Source: Hellea sp039977295
GTDB taxonomy: Bacteria; Pseudomonadota; Alphaproteobacteria; Caulobacterales; Maricaulaceae
Length of the DNA: 64,000 bases
Assembly: GCA_039977295.1 (NCBI GenBank)
Contig: JBDWDN010000003.1
Location: 248,001-312,000 of the forward strand
Direction: 5' to 3'
Below, one piece after another: positions 24,881-33,477 of this stretch. Position 1 is the first letter of the stretch. The number at the start of each line of letters is the position of its first letter. The notes beneath the pieces were generated by a model. The model was not told where the DNA came from, did not search any database, and saw only the letters and a program-made list of their open reading frames with translations. The position numbers and the translations under genes are program-made.

Positions 24881-25948
24881 TTAGTTAGGAATTTTGGTGG
24901 TCAGGGCTGGATGTTTGGATTTGCGGTATTGGGATGGCGTTTGGTTCATGATATCTTTGAAAGCTTTGTTAAAGGGTGACAGCGAACGAAAGCCGCCATC
25001 GAGCGCAATTGTTAATATCGGAATATGATCATATTCAGGGTTATCAAATTTTTTCAAAATCGCCTTTATTCGAAGCGTATTCAAAAACTGACTAAAATTC
25101 TCATAGCCCATTGATTGATTGATGAGTGCGCGTAAGCGGTGACTCGTAACGCCAAGCCTCTTTGCCAAGCCAGAAATCGTCAAAGCAGGGTCAAGATAAA
25201 TATGATCTTCATTGATACAACGTTGAAGCCTTTCAAAAACTGGCGCGTCCTTGCCGCTAATATGGTTCTCGGCTTGGGCGAAGGATTCTGGCGCTGTCTT
25301 TTCGATAAAGTTTTCAGTAGAGGCTCGCATGGTCCAGAAGAATGCGGCAAAAACTGCGGGCCAAATAGTAGACGCCTTAATTAAAAGCGCGTGATTTGGG
25401 CGGGAGATAATGAGGTAAAGATCTACCAAAGCCGTGAGAATTGTCACTCCGACTAAGACTATGACAAAAGCTCTCCGAGATCGTTTTCGAACGTCTATCA
25501 AATCGTCATTATGCTCTCGCAAAATAGTCCAAACTAAATGCCCCATAAGCAATATAGAGCCAATAGAAATACCAATATTGAGAAAAAAAGGCGGCTGAAA
25601 GACTAAGCCCGTTTGATAAGCTCTAAACCAAAAAAGAGGTAAAGTGTATATTATACCGATTACGATATGCCACTGGGATAATCGAAACTTCGTTTGAAAT
25701 ACCGATAGGACAAATAACCATATAAAAATCAAATGCGGCACATTTATAAAACCAACTATGACATCGGCTCTCTCGGGAAGTGCAAGGTCTTTTGAGCTTA
25801 GGCTTAAAAAAAGGGCTGCCGTGGAAAGAGACGCCAAGACAAGATAGAGCCAACTTCGTGAAGGCCGGATATCCCGAACAGCCATCACAGAAAGCCATAG
25901 CAACATTGTGACAGCTGATATTCTGATGAATGCATCGAGAAATAACAT
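24881..25948 (-). CDS. membrane-anchored AraC-family transcriptional regulator
   Basis: A 355-residue protein whose first 210 residues form about seven hydrophobic helices. A C-terminal AraC/XylS DNA-binding domain follows (about 245-345: DPALTISGLAKRLGVTSHRLRALIN, ...ILTIALDGGFRSLSPFNKAFKDIMNQTPSQYRK). This 7TM-AraC architecture is common in marine alphaproteobacteria and Bacteroidetes and probably senses a membrane or periplasmic cue. It is divergent from the lipoprotein-hydrolase pair at 26136, across a 187-nt gap, and likely regulates that pair or the S41 gene. Confidence 0.82.
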   Translation of the reverse strand: MLFLDAFIRISAVTMLLWLSVMAVRDIRPSRSWLYLVLASLSTAALFLSLSSKDLALPERADVIVGFINVPHLIFIWLFVLSVFQTKFRLSQWHIVIGIIYTLPLFWFRAYQTGLVFQPPFFLNIGISIGSILLMGHLVWTILREHNDDLIDVRKRSRRAFVIVLVGVTILTALVDLYLIISRPNHALLIKASTIWPAVFAAFFWTMRASTENFIEKTAPESFAQAENHISGKDAPVFERLQRCINEDHIYLDPALTISGLAKRLGVTSHRLRALINQSMGYENFSQFLNTLRIKAILKKFDNPEYDHIPILTIALDGGFRSLSPFNKAFKDIMNQTPSQYRKSKHPALTTKIPN

Positions 25949-26135
25949 GATTAAAGCAAAACCTATTTAATTAAATTCATCATAGTGATAACGGGAAATA
26001 AAAAAGCAATAACTATATTTAGTCCATATTTAACGTAATTCTCATCAATCCGTCAGCTTTAACGCGATATCGACAAGACTCTAAATACCCCTTCTTTATC
26101 TTAGGCATCGTAAACCCAAGACATAAGGAAAGCTC

Positions 26136-26735
26136 ATGAGACTGAAATTCTTAACCTGCGCAGCAGGAATCATAATGATTACGGCCTGCCAATCTATGGC
26201 CCAAACAACCTTTAGCAAGAATAGCCAATCAGACGAAGAGATCGCGAACTGCATACGTACGGTCATGGCCCTGGAAGTTGGGCGATGGAACTATATGGGG
26301 ACAATAGCGCAAATCAGAGGTAAATTTAGAACCTATGAAGCCATCTTTGTCTATGCTGAGGCTGGACCCGACATGTGGTCCTTCAAAGCGTTTGGCGGCG
26401 ATGTTGGCGGGGACGAAAACAGTGCTGAAGTCAGTTATACAAAATTGGTCGGCACAACACTGTTTTCGGTAGAAAATGGTGAGTTAACTGATGAAGGCGC
26501 GCATAAAGTTTCATCATGCGTCGGTCCCGACGCAGAAGGCCGATATGAACTTCACCAAAACTATAAAGTCTCTAGTGGGGAAGGAACCTATTCTACGTCA
26601 AAAAACATGACGTGGTACAGCGAACACGGCTCATATTACGCAGAAGACTTTTTCGCTGAAGACGGCCGTGTCACGTCACGCCGCTCAGGCGTTAACACGC
26701 CCTTTAATCAAACCGTATCTGCCCAAGGAGGCTGA
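26136..26735 (+). CDS. small secreted lipoprotein of unknown function
   Basis: A 199-residue protein with signal MRLKFLTCAAGIIMITAC and lipobox ITAC at Cys18. The mature part is acidic, beta-rich and shows GRYELHQNYKVSSGEGTYSTS-like strands, compatible with a lipocalin or DUF1579-type barrel, but no family is recognised. A clear Shine-Dalgarno (AAGGAAAG) precedes the ATG. It is followed after 1 nt by the metallo-beta-lactamase-fold gene, so the two are probably translationally coupled and act together in the envelope. Confidence 0.65.
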   Translation: MRLKFLTCAAGIIMITACQSMAQTTFSKNSQSDEEIANCIRTVMALEVGRWNYMGTIAQIRGKFRTYEAIFVYAEAGPDMWSFKAFGGDVGGDENSAEVSYTKLVGTTLFSVENGELTDEGAHKVSSCVGPDAEGRYELHQNYKVSSGEGTYSTSKNMTWYSEHGSYYAEDFFAEDGRVTSRRSGVNTPFNQTVSAQGG

Positions 26736-26736
26736 A

Positions 26737-28221
26737 ATGCACCGCATAATCATATACCCGCTCGCCCTCATGATGTTGAGTGTGAGTCAGCCGGCTTGCG
26801 CGCAGCAAAGCCCAAATGTAGGTGTGGAAACTACCGCCGTAGACCTTGCCCAAGTTACGCCCATTATAGCGCGGGTGAAAGCAGCTTATGGCGGCGAAAA
26901 ATTAGAAAATTTAAAGTCCCTACGTGTTCAGACTGATCGCGGATTAGCTTGGCCAGGCCAAGGCCAGACTGCAGATTTCGTAGAATTTATTTCCGATATT
27001 TCTGATTTTCAAGTTGATCTTATTAACGAGCGCGCCAGCCGTGAGCGCTGGGTTTCACAAAATGGCGGTATCTATTTAACGCGCCAAGTTTCCGCGCCAG
27101 ATGGCGGCGTTGCTTATATCAACTACAATACCGGAACATTTGAGCTTCATGAAGAGGGAAAATTTCATCGTAGCTTTGGCGTTGAGCTTACCGGGACGGA
27201 TACACTCATTGCCTATGCTTTGGTAAAAGGTGCTGACGTGACGGCCTTGGAAGAACCTGTTTACTATCTTGGAAAATGGCACGACCGCATCAAAATGAAA
27301 ATCGCTCCAACCAACCCTGAAAGCACCGCTTATATTGAACGCGATACTGGATTGATCAGACGTTTTGAAGTGAAACTACAAAACGATAGTTGGAACGCCA
27401 TATTTGATCACTATGAAACATCAAACGGAATTACTTACGCCCGTGAACGGATGGATTACCGGAATGATGAAATGGTACAGATCGACCCCAATCGGCGGCA
27501 CACATTTAACAATGTCCGTTGGTCTAAACTAAAACTTGAGGATGACTTAGTCTCTACCCCGGAAGAGGTAGACATATCGAAGATGACAGTCGAGCACATG
27601 ACGCCATCCATACATCATGCGGGCCAAGAAGATTACTCGACCTTTATCGATGCTGGTGACTATATAATTGGAATAAATCCTTATGACGGACTAAAAGACC
27701 GCTTCAAAGCCTATCAAGACGATAGGGGTCATGCGAAGCCGCTACGCTATGTTTTGGCCACACATCACCACCGCGACCACATTAGCGGTGTCTCAGAGGC
27801 GGAAGAGCTAGGCGCGATAATTGTTGGAACGCCTATGACAATTAAAATACTCAAGGCGGATGACGCTCACAAAGCCGCCAAGTTACAAACCCTAGCAATT
27901 AGAGATAGTATAGGGCCTATTCAGACTTATACCATCGCGACAAGTCATGCTGCTGAATATGCACTCATATATATTCCAGAAGGAAAGGTGCTCTATCAAG
28001 ATGACCATTACAACGCTGATCTTGTGGGCGGTCCAAGTCACGTCAATCAAAATGGTCTTGAATTGCAGAAGCGCGTGAATGAGCTTGGCCTTGACGTTAA
28101 AATCATATTGTCCGGCCATGCTCGAAAAGCTGAAACATGGATAGATTTTGAAAAATCAGCAACAAAAGAAACCTTAGGAGATATTTGCCCAAGAAATCGA
28201 GAGATTTGCCGCGATCAATAA
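26737..28221 (+). CDS. secreted metallo-beta-lactamase-fold hydrolase
   Basis: A 494-residue exported protein from the ATG at 26737, chosen because AAGGAG lies 8 nt upstream and a signal peptide follows at once (MHRIIIYPLALMMLSVSQPACA). The longer frame from 26668 overlaps the lipoprotein gene. An N-terminal beta-rich domain of about 300 residues precedes the MBL domain, with the zinc motif THHHRDHISG near residue 345 and later TSHAAEY, LYQDDHYN and LSGHARK. It probably hydrolyses an ester or lactone in the periplasm. The exact substrate is not readable. Confidence 0.78.
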   Translation: MHRIIIYPLALMMLSVSQPACAQQSPNVGVETTAVDLAQVTPIIARVKAAYGGEKLENLKSLRVQTDRGLAWPGQGQTADFVEFISDISDFQVDLINERASRERWVSQNGGIYLTRQVSAPDGGVAYINYNTGTFELHEEGKFHRSFGVELTGTDTLIAYALVKGADVTALEEPVYYLGKWHDRIKMKIAPTNPESTAYIERDTGLIRRFEVKLQNDSWNAIFDHYETSNGITYARERMDYRNDEMVQIDPNRRHTFNNVRWSKLKLEDDLVSTPEEVDISKMTVEHMTPSIHHAGQEDYSTFIDAGDYIIGINPYDGLKDRFKAYQDDRGHAKPLRYVLATHHHRDHISGVSEAEELGAIIVGTPMTIKILKADDAHKAAKLQTLAIRDSIGPIQTYTIATSHAAEYALIYIPEGKVLYQDDHYNADLVGGPSHVNQNGLELQKRVNELGLDVKIILSGHARKAETWIDFEKSATKETLGDICPRNREICRDQ

Positions 28222-28247
28222 TGGGGATGGTGTGGATTTCGATAAAA

Positions 28248-28781
28248 TTAGCTCTTCAAAAAAACGTACCATGCCCCGCTCCCGCCATGCTTTATGTGAG
28301 CTTGAGCATAGGTCGCAATTAAAGGCCTCACCTCCGGCGCGCCTATCCAGCCTATGAAGTTTCGGCGTAATACCCCCTCGCCTCTTATGCCCTTACCTGT
28401 CACGACCAAAACGCATTTATGATTGCGGTTACTGGCGCGGATGATGGCTTTCAGGAGGGCGGGTTTTGCTACCGCTTGTGTCATGTCATGCAGGTCTATT
28501 TTGGCGTCTATTTTTACTTGGCCGCGGCGGGTTTTTTTGTCTTGGTTTTTGTCTAGTGATTGCGGAAGGCCGCGCGGGGCTGGCGCTATCTCTGGCGGTA
28601 GGCGCAACATATTAGCGAAATCTTCAGTTGTTGGGTCGGTCGGGGGGAGCGGCTTCGCCGATTTTGGGCCTTTTTCTGCGCGGCGCGGCGCGACTGTTCT
28701 GGCGACGCGTTTCCAGACGGTTTTTTCGTCTGGGCCGAGCGGGCGGTTATCTTTGTGGCCTTTATGTTGTTTTGGGCCCAC
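28248..28781 (-). CDS. Smr-domain protein
   Basis: A 177-residue protein with a basic, proline-rich N-terminal half and a C-terminal Smr (MutS2-type) domain. KIDLHDMTQ is near residue 95, VVTGKGIRGEGVLRR near residue 130, and the terminal HGGSGAWYVFLK is typical. Smr domains nick DNA or cleave RNA endonucleolytically; free-standing ones have unclear roles. The gene directly follows mltA (1-nt overlap), part of the timA-mltA-smr cluster found in alphaproteobacteria. Confidence 0.87.
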   Translation of the reverse strand: MGPKQHKGHKDNRPLGPDEKTVWKRVARTVAPRRAEKGPKSAKPLPPTDPTTEDFANMLRLPPEIAPAPRGLPQSLDKNQDKKTRRGQVKIDAKIDLHDMTQAVAKPALLKAIIRASNRNHKCVLVVTGKGIRGEGVLRRNFIGWIGAPEVRPLIATYAQAHIKHGGSGAWYVFLKS

Positions 28782-30043
28782 TAACCTATGCCAATAGGTT
28801 TCGGCGCTATGGCTTTGGGCACTAATATCGTCCAGCGCACAGGGTGTTTCATTACGCCTGCTTTATCGCCGGCTTTATCCCCTGCGCCGAAAAATAAATC
28901 GCCCCGCAATGGCCCGCGAATAGCATTGCCTGTATCTTGGACGGAGACGAGCACGCCGGATTTCTTGCCTTTATAATCGCCGGGTTTTTGCGGCAGCGTT
29001 GTCTCGAGCCAGGCCAAAGTTCCGTAAGGGTGATAGCGCGGATCAACCGCCATAGAGCCCATTGCCGTCAGCGGCACCCGCATCCCGCCGCGCGGGCCTT
29101 CGCCTTTGCCAATTTTTTGTTCTGCAAAGAAAATATAGCGCGGGTTTTCATTCATAAGATCGCGCGTTTTTTCGGGGCCAGCGCGCTCCATCCAGTCACT
29201 AATGGATTGCTTGCTGGCTTGCTCGACTGTCATCTCGCCGCGCGTGACGAGAACCTTACCAATGGATTTATAAGTTTTGCCATTATTTCCCGCATAGGCC
29301 GCGCGAACGGTTTTACCGTCCTTAAATTTAATACGGCCCGAGCCTTGGACTTGCATAAAGAAGACATCAATAGGCTTTCCGTAAGCAATGACGCGTGACC
29401 AGCGCGGGCCCAGTTGAGAGCGCTCTAAGTTTTGAACAGCCTGTGTTTTTGGCTTCGCCAAAATAGGCTCGGAATAAATGGCGCTTGGGACTTTGCGCAC
29501 ATTCACAATGGGTTCGTAATAGCCTGTCAGTAATCCTTCATCGCCCTCACGCGTCGCAAGAACAATGGGTTCAAATTGGTCTTCAAAAAATCGGCGCGCG
29601 TCCTTTTTTGAACTGCCGACAAATAATGTTTCATCGCAAGCCGGCATCCAATCGTTATAGCGGCCATATTCGGGTTGCCGCGGGTTTAGCTGCGCGCCTA
29701 AATCCGCCTTGGCAAAACTCTCGCAGCTGCGTTTAAATGATTCCAAAGCAGGGCGGTGATCCGCGCCGCTCCAATGGCTGAGTTCGGCATACCATTTCGG
29801 CGTTTCAAAAATTTCGACAATAAGCGGTAGGTTAGCAGGCGGCGGCGGGGCCGTCACTTCGGGCGCGGGCTCTGGTTCTGGCGCGGGCTGGGCGATAATA
29901 ATTACGCCCGGATTTTCGACATCAGGATTTGGAAAGCTAGGCCCGGTCGCAATGGTCGCCTCAGTATCGGGCGGCAAAGGAACTGTGGTTGCGCAGGCCG
30001 AAAGGCCCGCAAATGCGCCAAGGATTAATAGCCGGCGCAACAT
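28781..30043 (-). CDS. mltA: membrane-bound lytic murein transglycosylase A
   Basis: A 420-residue outer-membrane-type lipoprotein (signal to LSAC). The MltA domain carries TGYYEPIV, GSGRIKF...YAGNNGKTYKSIG and NPRYIFF, and the 3D domain carries GPRGGMRVPLTAMGSMAVDPRYHP and SVQDTGNAIRGPLRGDLFFG, in which DTG and RGD include the catalytic Asp region. MltA cleaves peptidoglycan glycan strands with 1,6-anhydro ring formation. A Pro/Glu-rich linker (about 40-70) follows the lipid anchor. It lies 3 nt downstream of timA. Confidence 0.93.
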   Translation of the reverse strand: MLRRLLILGAFAGLSACATTVPLPPDTEATIATGPSFPNPDVENPGVIIIAQPAPEPEPAPEVTAPPPPANLPLIVEIFETPKWYAELSHWSGADHRPALESFKRSCESFAKADLGAQLNPRQPEYGRYNDWMPACDETLFVGSSKKDARRFFEDQFEPIVLATREGDEGLLTGYYEPIVNVRKVPSAIYSEPILAKPKTQAVQNLERSQLGPRWSRVIAYGKPIDVFFMQVQGSGRIKFKDGKTVRAAYAGNNGKTYKSIGKVLVTRGEMTVEQASKQSISDWMERAGPEKTRDLMNENPRYIFFAEQKIGKGEGPRGGMRVPLTAMGSMAVDPRYHPYGTLAWLETTLPQKPGDYKGKKSGVLVSVQDTGNAIRGPLRGDLFFGAGDKAGDKAGVMKHPVRWTILVPKAIAPKPIGIG

Positions 30044-30046
30044 AGT

Positions 30047-30712
30047 CTAAGCTTTGGTGTCAGGTGTCGGATCTGCCTCAAGCGCGTCGCCTTCGCTCGG
30101 CGCAACATCAGATAGACGCCAATTCAAATCCGATGACTTTAAATTACGCTCAAATGTCCAAACTTCTGATACATTTGAGAGAACATCCGGATCGCCTTGC
30201 ACGACATTTCCCTCTTTATCCATAAGGGCCGAAGTAAGTTGAGATTCGTAGAGCACTTCGATCCGCGCGGTTTTGCCGTCAAGGCTGGCCTCTTTGATCA
30301 TAGCTTTGCGCAACCGCCCGAGGTCTGTGACCTGCGTAAGCTCATCGGCTTCACGCGCCTCAATCGCGCCAAGATATACGCCGTAAACATCGGGGGTTAG
30401 AAGAGATTCAAGCTGCTCTTTATCGCCAGCCGCAAAGGCCTCTAAAATCATGGAGTAAGCGGCTTTGGCTCCGTCTATAAAATAAGCGGGCGAGAAGTTT
30501 GCGTCGGCTTGCGCAATAGCTTGAAGACCCGTCGGAGGACCTGTTGGCGTGTCCAGCTGAACAACATTGCTCTTCTTATTTGTTAAATCTTTAATCGCTT
30601 TTTCGGCGTCAATAGCAGATTCTGGGCCTTGACCCACAGATTTTCCCAAAACGGTATAGAGCATGACGCAAACGATCGTTGCGATTGCGGCGTAGAGAAT
30701 GACTTCATTCAT
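30047..30712 (-). CDS. timA: Tim44/TimA-family membrane-anchored protein
   Basis: A Tim44-domain protein of 221 residues from the second Met (30712), which lies a better distance from AAGGA than the upstream ATG at 30721. One N-terminal helix (VILYAAIATIVCVMLYTVL) anchors a soluble domain with the Tim44-like core DANFSPAYFIDGAKAAYSMILEAFAAGDKEQLESLLTPD. In mitochondria Tim44 tethers Hsp70 to the import channel; in alphaproteobacteria TimA is a homologue of uncertain role. It sits divergent from secB, which is a common arrangement and suggests a link to protein export. Confidence 0.85.
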   Translation of the reverse strand: MNEVILYAAIATIVCVMLYTVLGKSVGQGPESAIDAEKAIKDLTNKKSNVVQLDTPTGPPTGLQAIAQADANFSPAYFIDGAKAAYSMILEAFAAGDKEQLESLLTPDVYGVYLGAIEAREADELTQVTDLGRLRKAMIKEASLDGKTARIEVLYESQLTSALMDKEGNVVQGDPDVLSNVSEVWTFERNLKSSDLNWRLSDVAPSEGDALEADPTPDTKA

Positions 30713-30878
30713 GGGGAACATATCCTTTTTAAGGCACTTAGCTTGAATTTTATACGCACGGGCACCAGTTATGAGTGGAGATAAGGTGTTATAGCTCGTC
30801 TCGCAATAAGCAATTGCTCGGTTGACTGCACTATGTTAGCGAGCCGACAGATATTTAAGCAATGGGAGACCGGACATT

Positions 30879-31421
30879 ATGGCGAAAAAGCCAACCAAAA
30901 AAGAGCTCGCGGCGCAGGAAGCTGCTGCCAAAGCGGAAGCCGAAGCTCAAAAGCAACAAGAAGAGCTGCAACAAGCCCAGCAGGGCCCGATGCTAAGCGT
31001 GCTCGCGCAATACACTAAAGATCAAAGCTTTGAAAATCCAAATGCTCCGGATAGTCTTCGCTCTGGTCTTGCGGCACCTGAAATCAATATTGGCATCGAA
31101 ATTGGCCGCCAAATGCTAGAAGGCGATAATGTCGAAGTGACATTAATGCTCAAAGCCGAAGCGCGCCGCGGTGAGCAAGTCGCTTTTATCGCTGAGCTGG
31201 AATATGCAGGTCTATTCGCTTTCCAAGGTGTTAGCGTTGAAGAAATTCAGCCGCTTATCATGATCGAATGTCCACGTTTGCTCTTCCCATTTGCGCGCCA
31301 GATCATGGCCGAAATGACACAAAATGGTGGATATCCGCCCATCATGTTGGAGCCGCCGGACTTTGCCGCAATGTTCCGCGAGGAAATGATGCGCCGCGCC
31401 GCGCAACAGCCAACAAATTAA
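30879..31421 (+). CDS. secB: protein-export chaperone SecB
   Basis: A 180-residue SecB: after a charged, Ala/Gln/Glu-rich N-terminus (about residues 5-35, low complexity and likely disordered) the core shows LAQYTKDQSFENPNAP, EVTLMLKAEARR, VAFIAELEYAGLFAF and the signature LLFPFARQIMAEMTQNGGYPPIMLEPPDF. It keeps preproteins unfolded and hands them to SecA. GGGAG upstream of the ATG is a good ribosome site. The gene is read away from timA. Confidence 0.94.
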   Translation: MAKKPTKKELAAQEAAAKAEAEAQKQQEELQQAQQGPMLSVLAQYTKDQSFENPNAPDSLRSGLAAPEINIGIEIGRQMLEGDNVEVTLMLKAEARRGEQVAFIAELEYAGLFAFQGVSVEEIQPLIMIECPRLLFPFARQIMAEMTQNGGYPPIMLEPPDFAAMFREEMMRRAAQQPTN

Positions 31422-31507
31422 GATTAGATTTTAAGGCTCCTTTTAGGGCCTTATTTTTTTGCCTTTAGGTGTGGGGGGTTGAGGGTAGCGAAAAGATGTT
31501 AAGTTAG

Positions 31508-31736
31508 GAACCCCTCATCCGACTAACGCGTTTTTCCAAAACGCTAAGCCACCTTCTCCCTATGGGAGAAGGGCAGTGGTGATACGCTACCCTTTACTAT
31601 TCTTTTCTTTATGAGTTTTTAAAACGCTTAGGAAAGAATTACAAACGTAAGACTGGCCTAACATCCCCTTCTCCTCTAGCGTTTTTGGAAAAACGCAGGA
31701 GGGAAAAGGTGTCACGAAGTGACGGATGAGGGGTTC
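31508..31736. repeat. palindromic intergenic repeat element with 14-bp inverted ends
   Basis: The secB/dehydrogenase gap (31422-31756, 335 nt) holds no gene but is built of palindromes. End arms 31508-31521 and 31723-31736 are perfect 14-bp inverted repeats. Inside are GCGTTTT/AAAACGC (31528-31544), CCTTCTCCC/GGGAGAAGG (31552-31572), an 18-bp perfect palindrome pair (31679-31696) and GTCAC/GTGAC (31711-31723). It has no coding capacity. It fits a dispersed REP- or MITE-like element; a partial copy lies at 42737-42800. Confidence 0.7.
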
Positions 31737-31756
31737 ATTGCCTCTCCATATTTCTC

Positions 31757-32887
31757 TTATTCTTTAGGTGTAATCCGAAGTAATTTACCCGTCTTCGCCG
31801 CATCAATTAAAACCAATATTGCGCCGTCTCTTTCAACGCGGACATCGCGGATACGGCCGTTATGTATTCCGCCTTCTGTATTTGATAATATAATCATTTC
31901 GCCAGCGGATTTACCATTTTCTAAATCCACAACGCGCAAGTCTTGAGACACTAATCCGCCAACTAATGCATCGCCGTTCCACTCCGGGAACATATCGCCG
32001 CGATATATGGCTAGGCCCGAAGGCGCTATAGACGGCGTCCAAATATGGACCCCGTCTTTCATGCCGGGATAGGTTTTATGCGGGGTTATTTTTGCGCCGT
32101 TATAATCTGTGCCCTGAGTTGCAATGGGCCAACCGTAATTTTCGCCAGCTATAATGTTGTTGAGTTCATCGCCGCCTCTTGCGCCGTGTTCATGTGACCA
32201 AAGACTGCCGGTTTGCGCGTCATAGGCGAGGCCCTGCACATTACGGTGGCCATAAGAATATATTTGAGGTTTTCCGCCAAGTTTCGGATTATCTGAAGGT
32301 GTTCCCCCATCAGGCAATAGGCGCACGGTTTTTCCTAAATGACTCTTTAAATTTTGCGCTGCTTCGCGGTATTTAAACCCCTCGCCTGTTGTTAAGATAA
32401 GACTTTGATCAGGCAATATGGCGAGGCGCGCGCCAAAATGGGAATTTGTATTTTTAGGCGGTGAGGCGCGAAATAATGTTTTTGTGTCTTTGAGTGTGCT
32501 TCCGTTTAACTTCGCTGAAATTAAAGCCGTCCCGTTAGAGTCGGCCGTGCCGTAAGCATAAGTTAGATAAATTTTATCAGACCGCACAAAATCGGATGGC
32601 AACACAACATCGAATAATCCCGCTTGTCCTTCGACATAGATATCACCCGGAAGACCTGTAATTTCAGTTCGGGAATTTTTGGTGATTTGGAATAGCTTGC
32701 CCCCGCGCTCTGTCACGTAATAACGGCCGCCGCCATCTGCCGCAACAGACCAAGGATGATCTAACCCATCGGCAATGACCTCTACATTTAGATTTGAAAT
32801 ATCAAGCTTAGGCAAATCCGGCGCAATTTGAGGTTCCATGCAAGCCGATAAACCGAGTATTGCAGGCAAAAAGATGAGACGGCGCAT
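31757..32887 (-). CDS. PQQ-dependent sugar dehydrogenase-like lipoprotein
   Basis: A 376-residue secreted six-bladed beta-propeller of the soluble glucose dehydrogenase/YliI (GSDH) family. The track start at 32971 adds 28 residues that do not belong. The ATG at 32887 gives MRRLIFLPAILGLSAC with a lipobox Cys16. The family core is visible: LDHPWSVAADGGG, TERGGK, GGLFD-type VEGQAGLFDVVLPSDF, ILTTGEGFKYREAAQNLKSHLGKTVRL, SYGHRNVQGLAYD and HEHGARGGDELN. It probably oxidises aldose sugars with PQQ and Ca2+. Confidence 0.85.
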   Translation of the reverse strand: MRRLIFLPAILGLSACMEPQIAPDLPKLDISNLNVEVIADGLDHPWSVAADGGGRYYVTERGGKLFQITKNSRTEITGLPGDIYVEGQAGLFDVVLPSDFVRSDKIYLTYAYGTADSNGTALISAKLNGSTLKDTKTLFRASPPKNTNSHFGARLAILPDQSLILTTGEGFKYREAAQNLKSHLGKTVRLLPDGGTPSDNPKLGGKPQIYSYGHRNVQGLAYDAQTGSLWSHEHGARGGDELNNIIAGENYGWPIATQGTDYNGAKITPHKTYPGMKDGVHIWTPSIAPSGLAIYRGDMFPEWNGDALVGGLVSQDLRVVDLENGKSAGEMIILSNTEGGIHNGRIRDVRVERDGAILVLIDAAKTGKLLRITPKE

Positions 32888-32933
32888 CTGACACTCCATT
32901 GACGTTGAGGCTACATTACGCATAGTCAGCAAT

Positions 32934-33428
32934 ATGAAAACCTTAAAACGAATTTTCGCCTTTATCTTCAAACTGTTTATTCTCTTTTTGAAGATTCTCT
33001 CGGTAAGCGCCCTGACGGCGTTAATAGCGTCATTATTTTCAACGCAGCGGGTTATTGGAAGTCTCAGTGAGATCGGCGGAGCTGTTCAATTTGATGATCG
33101 TCTATCAATGACAGTTTACGACGCTTTTTATTTTGGAAGAATCTATTGGGGTTTCATAACCTTGGCTTTCATCGCGGCCTTCATTGCGGCCTGGGCTTTG
33201 CATAAAGGCGTCAAATTCGGTCGCCCTATTATTTTCGCAGGCGCGGGCGCAGTTGCTATACTTGTTATGCTATTAGCCATGGAACAAGTCTTTTTCGGCG
33301 TCCCTATTGTTGCAGGCGCGCGTGATGGTGTTGGTCTGTTGTTACAAATGCTAGCTGGCGGTATTGGGGGCTTTCTCTTTACAAAGCTTACAACACTCAA
33401 AACTCAAGCTGACACCAGAGCCCAATAA
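32934..33428 (+). CDS. small four-helix membrane protein, unknown
   Basis: A 164-residue protein with hydrophobic helices at about 7-32, 72-92, 97-117 and 130-152 and a basic start (MKTLKRIF). No family is recognised. The gene is divergent from the sugar dehydrogenase gene (46 nt apart) and converges on rho, sharing a hairpin with the rho terminator. No function is proposed. Confidence 0.6.
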   Translation: MKTLKRIFAFIFKLFILFLKILSVSALTALIASLFSTQRVIGSLSEIGGAVQFDDRLSMTVYDAFYFGRIYWGFITLAFIAAFIAAWALHKGVKFGRPIIFAGAGAVAILVMLLAMEQVFFGVPIVAGARDGVGLLLQMLAGGIGGFLFTKLTTLKTQADTRAQ

Positions 33429-33453
33429 AAAAGGCGCTCAAATAGAGCGCCTT
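33427..33453 (-). terminator. intrinsic terminator of rho
   Basis: AAGGCGCTC and GAGCGCCTT form a perfect 9-bp stem with a 5-nt loop; on the minus strand it is followed by a T run, so it ends rho transcripts. Readthrough from the plus strand is also possible since the hairpin is symmetric. Confidence 0.8.
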
Positions 33454-33477
33454 CTAATCATTCCAAAATTTAGCTTA

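Noticed and set aside
32888..32971. Extended start of the sugar dehydrogenase gene
   Set aside because: It would bury the lipoprotein signal behind 28 residues; the ATG at 32887 starts directly with a signal peptide.
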